A stretch of 64,000 nt of DNA from Terebella lapidaria (Eukaryota; Annelida; Polychaeta; Terebellida; Terebellidae), in the NCBI GenBank assembly GCA_949152475.1, contig OX424558.1, positions 32,808,651 to 32,872,650 of the forward strand, written 5' to 3'. This document shows, piece after piece, positions 46,408-57,147 of the stretch (position 1 is the stretch's first letter; each line of letters begins with the position of its first letter). The notes under the pieces were generated by a model. It was not told the DNA's origin and did no database searches. It saw only the letters and a list, made by a program, of their open reading frames with translations. The translations under genes and the position numbers were made by a program.

Positions 46408-47485
46408 ATGAAGACACCATACAATTGTTTTATTTTTATCGTTTTGTTGTCATTTGTACCTGGTAAGTGTTCTTGTTGGTATCAAATGTTAATTTTGCTA
46501 TGGAACGCTTTGTTTGGAAATAAACTGCATAATTGCTGTAAATGAAACTAAGTGAAATAATCGGGATCCACAAATTAATATACGGGTATTGTACTCACAA
46601 TAAGATGTGTTCATTGTGTTTAGTGTATTTAAAGGTGGGGTGTGATAGATTGCATTTAAAATTACTTCCTTATCAATGTTGACAATAATCACTGGTCATC
46701 AGTCTATTCACCGACACAAAAATGTGATTAACTATTTACAATGATAGAACATCTATCAGTACAAGAAGTTAACACAATGATCTCGAATAATCATGATAAT
46801 AGGGTTTTTCGTTGTTCATTTTTTCGCAGAAACGTGTGTGTCTTAAATAAGCGACTATGCTTAGAAACACATTTCACATATTTATGATAATTACAGGCCG
46901 CATGTACGACGACGCTGTAGAGAGTGTATGCCGGCATGATTCTGATATATGCTACAAGATGTATCGACGTGAGACGACTAACTGGAGGCAAGCCTATGAC
47001 CAATGCTTGCGAATGGGCGAGCAATTAGTAGTCGTTGACACTGAAACAACACAAGGATACATGAAGGAAATAGCAAATATGATTCCACGAGAAGCGGTTC
47101 CGCATGCGTGGATTTCCGGAAGACGCTCAAAAAATGCTTCGTGGACAGATCTCAAAGGAGAATCCATCCAAGGTGAGGTTTTTTTTCATTCACTCGTGAT
47201 ATTCATGATCTGTTATGTGAAAATATGCGTTATCCATCTCCAGCAAAATAATGACATGAGTTTTTTTTAGTTTTAAAATCTGTTTTAGATGTCGAAGAGG
47301 ACGACAATAATCCTGGTTACTGTGCAGTTTATTCTTCGGATCGCAAGGAGATAATTGGCCAGGCGTGTGTTGCAAGGGATGGTCAACTGAGATACGTCTG
47401 CCAATTCAAATCGAATTCGTCAGGTATAGATTTGAAACATTTTCTATTGCCCATCATTTTAGCTAATAGGTTGTGGGGAACCTAG
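46408..47485 (+). CDS. Secreted C-type-lectin-like protein, three exons
   Basis: Exon 1 (46408-46462) encodes a signal peptide, MKTPYNCFIFIVLLSFVPG, and ends at GTAAGT. Exon 2 (46897-47172) follows the acceptor TTTATGATAATTACAG and ends at GTGAGG. Exon 3 starts at 47289 after TCTGTTTTAG. Both introns are phase 1. Exon 2 begins the C-type lectin fold: C37 with the YKMY strand, W48-A51-C55 (NWRQAYDQC) and QLVVVDTE; exon 3 gives the closing cysteines C122, C137 and C148 (RYVCQF). Reading exon 3 through gives a stop at 47483-47485 (175 aa), with AATAAA about 100 bp later. A weak donor (GTATAG) at 47424 leaves room for further exons. The usual WIGL and WND blocks are altered, so calcium-dependent sugar binding is doubtful. 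Confidence 0.72.
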
Positions 47486-47582
47486 CGGTTAAGATTGCAG
47501 GCATCACATCACTAGTACTCATGTTTATCTGCTGGTTACTGGTGTAGCGTGTTATGGGTATAACGCTCTAACTGCTGGGTGA

Positions 47583-47588
47583 AATAAA
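47583..47588 (+). terminator. Poly(A) signal of the lectin-like gene
   Basis: AATAAA 98 bases after the proposed stop codon, just before a run of about twelve Gs. Confidence 0.4.
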
Positions 47589-47599
47589 CGATGAGGAGG

Positions 47600-48161
47600 G
47601 GGGGGGGGGGTTAGTTATTTTACAACGCTGTACTGATTATTTTTTTCTGCGACTGATTAATTTTTAACGATCGACTCCCAAGTGAAATATGCCAAGTTAT
47701 AATACAGTTTTGCATCGCAGAAATATCAGCGAAAATCAGTGTAACCGACAGAGTGCAAAATACAGAATATATATATATATATATGTTAATTTTTATTAAA
47801 ATGATTCGAACAATATAAGTTCAAATTATACATAGTATTCAATAACTCAAATTACACAAATGATATATCCGACATATAATTTTAATGAAACTGGCACTGA
47901 AGCTTTCACGTTGAAGTCGAAGCGTAGGCTATGCGTCATTTCCGTTACCTCGGTTTGACTCATCAATGCTCGTTTGATTCCATGCTGTCTGATTGTACAC
48001 AAGAATCATAACTGGTGCTAGTGCACCAGACTTTCCCGGATCAAAGACATCCCAAGGACCACCGGTATTTTGGGGCCGTAGAAATGCGAATTCGATTTAG
48101 CTATACGAGCTATCGAACATGAAACTATTATGCGGAAGTTCACAAAACAAAAAAAAACGAT
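47600..48161. other. Intergenic; poly-G run and short (AT)n
   Basis: A G tract at about 47599-47610 and (AT)8-9 at about 47766-47783. No gene is seen. Confidence 0.4.
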
Positions 48162-49091
48162 TTGGGAGAAATGTTTCATGTACATGCTCACACACTTTCA
48201 AAAGTAACGTCTATCAAAACATTTGATTTCTCCACTTTGTACACAACTATACCTCATTCTGAACTGAAATCTCAGCTTAAAAAACTAATCAATAATTCAT
48301 TTTTCTCTAAAAAGGGACAACGTCGGTACCACTATATTGTAGTTAAATATAATACCGCTTATTTTGTTAAAGGCGACTCTGATGCCCCATACAAATATAC
48401 TGAAATAGATGTGGTAAATATGGTTAATTTTCTGATTGATAATATTTTTGTGGAATTTGGTGGTCGAATATTTCAACAAACTATTGGTATTCCCATGGGT
48501 ACAAACTGTGCACCATTATTGGCAGACCTGTTTTTATACTCATATGAATCAGATTTTATCCAACATTTACAAAGAGGAGGTTCTAAGAAACTAACATGTA
48601 ATTTTAATTTCACTTTCCGTTACATAGATGATGTATTGTCGCTAAATAATCCCAAGTTTGGTGATTATTTGGATGTCATATATCATAAGGAACTTGAAAT
48701 TAAGGATACTACAGAATCCGCTAATTTTTCCAACTATCTAGACCTGAGGTTGGAGATTGATAATGATTCTAACCTGTCAACTAGATTATATGACAAACGT
48801 GATGATTTCAATTTTTCCATAGTCAATTTCCCTTTTCTAAGCAGCAACATTCCTATGTCACCGGCATATGGTGTGTTTGTTTCTCAACTTATACGCTATT
48901 CCAGAGCTAGTTGCAAATATGAGGACTTTGTCTATCGAAGTGCCCAGCTAGTCTCTAAACTGCTACGACAAGGATATGTTTTACCAAGACTTATCGCTGC
49001 GTTTAAGAAATTCTATGGACGTCATCATGATCTGGTTGATAAATACAGCAAATCCATGTCTGCCATGCAACTAGATCTATTTTCATGTTAA
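48162..49091 (+). CDS. Reverse transcriptase, Penelope-like element (truncated)
   Basis: A 309-residue open frame holding the palm and thumb of a reverse transcriptase. KTFDFSTLYTTIP carries the first catalytic aspartate, QTIGIPMGTNCAPLLADLF is the B-motif region and FRYIDDVLS carries the catalytic DD pair. The conserved TRLYDKRDDFNF, NFPFLSSNIP and KKFYGRHHDLVDKY follow. The LYTxIP motif and overall pattern are those of Penelope-like elements. The frame stops soon after the thumb with no GIY-YIG nuclease behind it, as in the Naiad group, where that nuclease is N-terminal. The N-terminal half (fingers and any nuclease) is missing upstream of 48162, so this is a 5'-truncated copy. The frame itself is unbroken, suggesting moderate age. 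Confidence 0.65.
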   Translation: MGEMFHVHAHTLSKVTSIKTFDFSTLYTTIPHSELKSQLKKLINNSFFSKKGQRRYHYIVVKYNTAYFVKGDSDAPYKYTEIDVVNMVNFLIDNIFVEFGGRIFQQTIGIPMGTNCAPLLADLFLYSYESDFIQHLQRGGSKKLTCNFNFTFRYIDDVLSLNNPKFGDYLDVIYHKELEIKDTTESANFSNYLDLRLEIDNDSNLSTRLYDKRDDFNFSIVNFPFLSSNIPMSPAYGVFVSQLIRYSRASCKYEDFVYRSAQLVSKLLRQGYVLPRLIAAFKKFYGRHHDLVDKYSKSMSAMQLDLFSC

Positions 49092-49460
49092 TTTTGGGGA
49101 ATTCATGACGGGTGCCACTAGTGGGGCAGGAAATGCTCACTCTTTCCGGAACACCTGATTTCACCTCCTGATGGCCATTTACGGGGGTTCATGAGTTTCC
49201 CTGTCATTTTTGTTTTCTCTCACTTCGTATGCCTGATATGACTTTCTGTCCCCGGACTATGAGATTGGATAACGGACCTTGTTTTGTTTGCTCGGAATAC
49301 TTAATACTGGGTATTGATTCCACGTCTATGTTATACACAAGTTATTCACCGTCGCTTCGAGACTGATATCAAAGAAGTCTGGCTGCACGGGATTATCATT
49401 TATTGCTTATGAATAAATGTCGCCCGTCTTGTTTACTTGTAATATTTGAAATTTACTGCT
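49092..49460 (+). other. Probable 3' untranslated region of the Penelope-like element
   Basis: Moderately GC-rich sequence directly after the stop ('gggtgccactagtggggcaggaaatgctc') that I associate from memory with the 3' end of this retroelement family in other invertebrate genomes. The end is not defined. Confidence 0.4.
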
Positions 49461-51306
49461 TATTTATTCCAAATACAAAATGTTGTTATGATTGACTAGT
49501 ATTCAAATGTCTGGGTTTTTTTTATTATTGTTATTGTCAGTGTTACTCTCATCCTTACCGCTGTCTGCTGGTGGACTGCTGGGTTTATTACGGTTGTGAA
49601 AGTAATGTTTTTGCACATTTTGCACACACAAAAAATTAAATAAAAATTAATCTATTCTGGTTAATTCTTTATCAACCCGGTATATTTTGTTTACATAAAT
49701 TCATTACTGAGTTCCATACGAATTGGCAAGCAGTTTAATATAGGCATATTATATCATTCAAAATGACTCGATCGGCAAGTTCAAACCGAGTCCAAAAGCT
49801 ACATGTAACAGGCGTTTGCCTATCTATTTCTGATGAACATAAAATACCTGTAACCTCTAAGACTTACATTGCACCAAAGTTATTATTATGGTACATCATG
49901 TGAGCATGTTATGTGTCAAGTAGTATTACAATATCTATCGAAGATTGAAAAGGACAGTGTAGATCGCTCAAGTTTCACTGTGGTACAGGGCGCGGGTGTA
50001 GTGTAGGCCCTAATGGGGGTTCTGGTGATACCGATACGTATACGAGCATGTGCACGTGTGTACTCTATACATTAGTAGATCAACTAAGAATGTAGGGTGT
50101 GTAGTGTTTTTCCACTGTGTTGTTCCCGTCTGGTGTATTGACATCATCGACTTTCAACCGGGAGTTTGGTCTGCCACACATGAGACTTGCTGTACCGTCG
50201 GCACATGTGTAATTCACACAGTCCGGATACAGCGTGTCTGACTTGCACGCAATCCCTTGTGCATGGATTCACTATCATCACACAGCTATTAACAAAGCTT
50301 TAAGAATATGAGAGGAGTGTGGTCTGAACGAGTGTGCTCACTGGTATGTCATCATACATGATTTATGACGGACCAAAATCCAGAGTGACAACTAGCACAC
50401 GTGGCTGCTGAAAATGACGTTCTCTGATTGGCTAAAGCGTCATTGACGTAAAAAATGATTGACAGCTTCGTAAGGTCAATTGTGTTGTGACCGAACCATC
50501 TTCAACAATTTTGCAAAAAATGTTGAAAGTTAACTGATATGATGAGTGATTTTAGACGTGATAAAACGAATAAGTTCACGTAAAGTATACTCAGATACCT
50601 TTTCACGAACAGACAGTTAATATAAAAGGTGTACAGCAGAACAAAACAACGTTTTGTGAGGAAATATTCACCAGAATATAATAATTATCGGAAACAAATA
50701 ACCGTAAGACCGTAAAATGCCATAATAAATAAACCGGGCACGGGGGAAAAATCGAGAGTGTATTCCCATTGAGTTCTCAGAAGGCCTTAAAGAAGTCTCC
50801 CAACAATGTATACCATCAAAATGCCCTCAATCGATAATGCTATAACATTATTCACTCCGTTTCTGAGATTTATGACACACGTGTTACCGGTTGAAGGATT
50901 GATCTATAAATACATGTGGTCACAACAAAACTTAACCAGGTTGTGGTAAATTCAAGAGCAGTGGAGGAGCCGGACATGTAAACATATCATAGGCCATATG
51001 TGCTCAAAGTTGTTTTGTTCCACCCACGCTCATGCCGCGACTGGGGTATTTCACTTGTGATGTCATATAACAATAAACGGATCTGAAAGGACTATGATTT
51101 CATACCTTGCCTGACACATAGATAGCATAGACTTACACGTTACATTCATTTATTCAAAGACCAAATCCGTCGAGGGTAAAACAGCAATTTGGAGACGTGC
51201 CAATTATGAAATGTACACTACTGATAACTCGGTTATGCCCGTGACTTCGGTTGCTCGTTCTGCTTCGAGGGTTCTAACTAATAATTTATTCAACTACTTT
51301 TGCCAC
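49461..51306. other. Intergenic; nothing recognised
   Basis: AT-rich. 'gattggctaaagcgtcattgacgta' near 50428 combines a CCAAT-box inverse and a CRE-like site, but no gene start is seen next to it. Confidence 0.3.
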
Positions 51307-51738
51307 GTATACGGTGGCTTCTATCTGTCAAGGTTTTTCGGTGAATAAAATTTTCAACCTGTTCCAACTCATTGTTATTTTTACATTCCAGACAGACGTG
51401 TCAAATTCGAAGATGAAATTGTTTTAAAAATCGTTAACTTGTTTTTTTTTTATTCATGAGCTAAATAATTTTAATTGCTAATTATATTACCAAAACAACG
51501 GATTCCAATGAAAAAAGCATGAACAAAATATTTATTGTCCTAACAGTGGTAATATTTTGCAATTTACATTTTTTGTTCTAAAATTTTCATTCCCAAGGGA
51601 AATAATTTTATTTACAATATCAATACGTTCGGAATACGGAGAAATTGTTTTTATCGGAATGAACGAAAAAACAAAATAAGAACGGGTTGGAAATTTATTT
51701 CAACGGTAACCCTTATCAAATAGAAGCTACAGTATGTA
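51307..51738. mobile_element. Imperfect inverted-repeat element, about 430 bp
   Basis: The left arm (GGTGGCTTCTATCTG... AACCTGTTCC, 51313-51375) and right arm (GGGTTGGAAATTTATTTCAA... AGAAGCTAC, about 51684-51730) are inverse copies with several mismatches. The centre is AT-rich. No target duplication identified. Confidence 0.5.
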
Positions 51739-52087
51739 CATGCATGTAGTTTTGTGAGAGAATCTTCGAGTTGAGGCAGATAAGTTTTATAATGAACAGA
51801 CAAGTGCATTATAGCTTGTTGAAGTATGGTGTAATTTTTTTCTAAGTTTTTCTTATCGCTGTGTCACGCTCACTGCGCGACTCTACACATCCATTGTAGA
51901 TATTTCGGTCACGGTGTTGACCTGGAAATAAAGATGAAATGATGCTGAAAGCCAACGGGGACACTTAATTCGTGAGGTTCGAGCCAATTTTGCCATCTGT
52001 GAGCCTCGTGCTAGGAAGCTTTGAACAACATTTCGTTCTGCATGGTATCTATATATAAACCATTTAAACACATGTTTTAAATAGAGC

Positions 52088-52091
<4 letters not shown>

Positions 52092-52171
<80 letters not shown>
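52092..52171. repeat. (AT)n microsatellite, about 80 bp
   Basis: Uninterrupted AT dinucleotides. The true length may be misassembled. Confidence 0.95.
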
Positions 52172-52173
<2 letters not shown>

Positions 52174-54216
52174 TCTATATACCCAGCATTAAGTCAATTT
52201 GACTTTGACGTAATGTCGCTTTTCTACTATGTAGAGTATTAGGTCAAAGCGAATGGCTTTGACTTAAAGTGAAGCCATCTCGTGCTTCGCTGGTACTTAG
52301 TGAAACTCTGCCTACTACACACGGATTTTAAGATAATTAAGCAAGGAATGCAATGGCATCTTTTATTTGGTCTTAGATGATGTTTTCAATCTATTATTAA
52401 ATTGTAAAGTATGCGATCCTGCAAGCTTGTATATTTCTGGAGCATCCATTTTAGATTTGGCTTATTCACTGGATTTTTGTGTATATTTATAGTTTAAGGC
52501 TCGTAGGTGTTATCAGGAATGTATTTCTTCATAAATACTGTCACGGTGATAAATAATGGAAGGTGTAGAAAAACATACGTTTTTCACGATTTATTCAGTC
52601 TATTTTCTTTCTTTTTGGGGTTCGCCATCGCCGTATTCCGCGCATGCGCACGAGGACGCTCGGTCGACAGTTTCGCCGGCTGCAACAACAACAGATTCGC
52701 CAGTGGGAAATGTACATGTTTAAATTGTTTATCGAGAATGTTTGAAACTCACTGTTGTACTGATAGACCTACATGTACACGAATCGATGCAACAAGATTT
52801 AGAAAAAGGAGCAGCATTCTTTGCGTTTCCCTGCCAACAGCAATGGACACGAACGTCATGTCTTGGTTGGGGTGATGAACCGAAACGAAACCGAAACCAC
52901 GTGGATGGCACTCCGAGTCTGAAGAGCAAGATAACGTGGGCTTCACGCCTCGTGTGTGTGGGCGTTTTCTCATCAACAAATAGGCTTAGATCTACTAGAT
53001 ACTTGACAGCTGTTTGAAAAGTCCATCAGGAGAATTTGGCAAAGGTACGATACGATAACTAGGCCTAATCAATTTTGTGTATGATACGGTGTATATATCT
53101 AGATCTGTTGTAGGCCTAGCAGAGATTATATATATGTTCTATACTCTCTAGGCCTAGTCATGCATACGATGCAATCTAGCTGCTTCATGGCAGGAAACTG
53201 AGCAGCGTGTTTTGTTATTATTTTAGATCTATTTACATAACTCATCAAGTGGGCCTACAGTACAGAGCTATGATAAAAGCGTCAACAAATTCTGACCGAG
53301 AGGCCCCCAAAAGAGTTGTAACCATGACAACCTAACGTAAATCTAAGCCAAGGCCTACTTCAGTACTTGATTACAGTCTTTGTCTGTTAAAATCAATAAC
53401 CAACGACTATTTAATGTATTCGCAATGGGGCCTGACATTACAATAGTAGAAATGGATGTATACTGACAAACAGACAAATTCATATTCCAAGACCGAATCC
53501 ATGTTCCGAATATGGACCTCAGGCGAAAAAATTTATTCAAGTCTACTTTATCATGTTTTATTTGATAGAAAATGCAAAGGCTAATATGCTGGCCTTTACG
53601 GAAATCAGAACCCTGATATCTTTTTCTCTCAAGTTTTTAAAATATTTGTAGGCTACTGAAATTGTTAAGCTCATCATGAGTATTCATGAACTCGCATGAG
53701 TAAAATATCAATTAAGTCGCTTTGAATATCTACTAGTACTTCGAGGCATTTTATTCTAATCACCCGTGTATGGTATTGCCAAATAACATGAAGAGAAACA
53801 TAATTATAAACAACATATCACACCCATAAGACATTTCTGGTCACCATGACATCCATGCTCTCGACGGCCCATAGTAACGTGGGGTGCTAGGGGGTTTAAC
53901 TTGGGATTGTTATGCATAGTGAGGTTTAAAATTATTGAATGGATTTCAGAAAAGGCTCTCTCCCACATTTTCAGTTTTTTAGCACCCAATTCCATTTTCT
54001 TGGCGTTGGGCGCCTAGCAACCACATTTACTATGGGACATATCTTGAGAATATTTACCTAGCATAGTAGGCTATTGTAGGCAACTCATTTCGATAATTGA
54101 CCACTGATTATATGATCCCATACCAAACAAAGCACACACCGAATGAAGCACATATTATCATCATAAATAGTTAAAAATGGAAACTTTCTTTTCCCTTGTG
54201 ACTTCATTACGGGAGC
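52172..54216. other. Intergenic with a GC-richer block at 52620-53020
   Basis: The block 52620-53020 is open in several short frames on both strands, none with a known motif. It contains the perfect NRF1-type site GCGCATGCGC at 52640-52649, so it may be an unrecognised promoter or first exon. The rest shows nothing. Confidence 0.3.
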
Positions 54217-55125
54217 GTATTATAGGGCCAAATGATTTTTTACAAATCAATTCGTCAACTTATTATCTGATAAATTGAGATATTATCTCGATAAATCGAC
54301 TTATTAGATGTCTCGATATATCGAGTTAGTTATCTTGATAAATCAATGTAATTAATTAATTTTCTCGATTTATCGAGACACCTATTTGGACAAATCAACT
54401 TATTATCTCGATGAATCGTGTTAGTTATCTCAATACATCGACTTATCATCTCGATGAATCGAATGAGTTATCTCAATAAATCGACTTATGTCTTAGGCAT
54501 TTGAAGTTCAAGTAAATTGGAGATATGTTTAGAGTCACATTACTCACATTGAACACTATATTGAGTGGGCTTATATGATCGACCATTATAACGTTAAATA
54601 TTGAATAACACAGACCAAACTACCGAATTAAAAACTGCAGTGAAGTTACTAAATATCACTATCTCTTGATGGATCACCATCTCCTGAAAGATGTAGCATG
54701 TTCATGAATGAAATTGGTATATTTGTTTTGTGGGTTTTTTTTTTCATAATTATTTAGCTATTAAACATGGAATGAGGTATATTCGTAACGTTATCTGGAA
54801 CGGCTTTTTCAATTGGATAGTTTGGCATTATTTCAGTGATTAATGTAATGACGGTTTATCATATACTCATACTCCATATAGTTTTCAATGTGTGTAATCA
54901 GTATATTTTCTTGTCCTATTTGTTATGAATCGGCAGTAGAAGCCTGCAGGACCATTGGCCCCTTCCCTTATTCATGTTATTGCTCGCCTATGTTATGTTT
55001 GATGCATATTCATCTTACTTGTACTTTAAAGTCTGAGTCTTAAGTTGATTTATCGAGATACTATCTCAATTTATCGAGATATCTAACTTGATTTATCGAG
55101 ATGAATAAGTCGATTTATCGCACTA
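54217..55125. mobile_element. Foldback element with TATCTCGATAAATCGA-type motif arrays
   Basis: The left end GCGTATTATAGGGCCA closely resembles the end of the element at 25517 (GCGTATTAGGGCCA). Left units TTATCTCGATAAATCGACTT run from 54250 to 54490, with direction changes inside. Inverse units (GATTTATCGAGATACTATC) lie at 55040-55122. The centre of about 540 bp is unique. The right terminal repeat is not visible, so that end may be lost. Confidence 0.65.
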
Positions 55126-57147
55126 TATTAATTTAATCCACAAATAAACGACAGAAAATCTTTCTGAAATCTTGAACCAAAATACTGAAAAATACTGCAA
55201 GGACCATATGTTTTCTGGGGGAGTGGGCGGATTTTTTAAAAATGGCAGCCAAATTCGATGAAAAACGCATATTACATATATTATTTTTGTATGAAATGTG
55301 TTTTGCAGGTTGCCAATGTGGGCCAGACATACTTGGGTACAACTGGATGAGGATGAGAGAAGAGATCAATCAGCTGAGATAAAAAGTACAGAAACTGCAA
55401 TTTGGACTGGATGAGAGAAGTGATGAAAAGGCAAAAAACAATATTATACAACGCCATCCCAACTTTTGCTGCATTATTTGGCTTCACATGTAAAGAAATC
55501 ATCTTCAGAGAGAAACTATCACTCTCAGTGATGGAAAAAATAGATTGCATGCACATGTTTGTCAGTATTCAGGTATAACCAGTCATCAACGCGAGACTTT
55601 TAAGTGATATTATTCAGATATAGTCAAAATCATGTCAGTAAAATCTGTGATATCAAATTGATGTTTACTTTCCTCCTAATATTGTCACTTGGAATAGTAC
55701 TGATTTTGTGCTTCTTCGTGTCATTGGATTTGATTTTGGAATATAACTAGTCTGTTTGAAGGTATCGACTTGTGTTTCTAATCGTAAATCTTCTATTATC
55801 TCAGGTCCCTGTATCACAGTGACAGACAGGTACCTGTGAAGACTTGCAGGCGACTCATCCATCAGCTGTTGGATGTTCTCATGTGCCTGGAAGTCAACAT
55901 ATTCGTTCAGGAAATTCATCCTTCCAGCATATTTAGCATATGAATCTTTATATGCGTTTACTGTATGAAAACTTCAAATACTGAATGTGTTTTCAGTAGT
56001 TTTTCAACAACTGTAATAACGCAACGATTGAAAAAACTCCCAGGATAAGTGTTTATTCTGTACTGAAATATGTAGATTCGATGAGAAGAACTTGACTTTC
56101 ATCAAATATTGTATTGTTTCTTTATGGTATATTAGTATCTCAAGCTGGTTCCGTTTTATTTGTAGAGAACTAGGAAAAGCTGTGGAACCTGTAAACTATG
56201 TTATGACAAAGTTATACATGTTATGGAAAATCATGTTGTGGAGCGTACAGCTTGAACATAAAATGCACTCACACAAGAGATAGCAAAACTGAGAATTTAT
56301 GTCGAACAAAGTAATGGAAGAATGAACTCATGGACTGGGAGAACAAGTAATTCTCCCCATTATATCAAAATATTGTATTGCCAGTATTGTCTCAAAGTTC
56401 GTTAGTAATATGTTGATATTTTGACATGTTTGCATTTGTAAATATCGCAGAAATTTTGTTGACAAATCTCGATGTTGACAAAAAACGCTTCAGTGATCAT
56501 GAATATCTAGAGATAACTCATTTGCGATGTTTCCTGTCTCTTTGTGGAATACGAAACCAGCAACTAGGCCAGCAGGTATACTGCATTTTATTTTATTGTA
56601 GTATAACAATTAAATAAGTTTAGTAATTGTTGGTTTGTAATTCACGGTGTGTATGGTTGTAGTTTTATGTGTGAAGGGGTGTTCCTAATTCATTGAAGGT
56701 GTGTTTCTGTTTGTGATTAAATATGCTTGGTAATTGTTGGCTTGTCATTCATTGCATATGTGCTTGTAATTTTATGTATGTCATTGGGTGGATACATTTC
56801 TCCTTTTCTTGAAGATATTATCGTAAGGTATAGATGGTTTGTAGATGACGTCATAATCCTGTTTTGAGAATAGGATCAGTATTGTATTTCCGTCCACTCA
56901 GGGTGTTGCCGTCCAGTCAATTCTTTTGTTGAATGATGTTGAGTTGAGTAATAGCAAAGCATATATTGAAGGAGTATTTTTTAACTTATTGAATGTATTG
57001 AAGGTGGGTGTGACACCTCGCATATTTGTTTGATTGCTGCTATGTTGCAGACAATATAAGACAATCATATTCAGTGTAATAAAAAGACACTTGACTCTGA
57101 ATTTAAATGATTAGTTTTGCTTACCATGCAGAAATATTCCTTTGAAC
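55126..57147. other. Intergenic; nothing recognised
   Basis: AT-rich, short open frames only. Just before the array is a stretch with the phrases 'ggtaattgttgg' and 'attcattgaaggtgtg' repeated loosely (56620-56770). Confidence 0.3.

Noticed and set aside
47461-47590. tRNA-derived SINE after the lectin-like exon
   Set aside because: 'cctagcggttaag' resembles a tRNA A box, but no B box follows at a proper distance.
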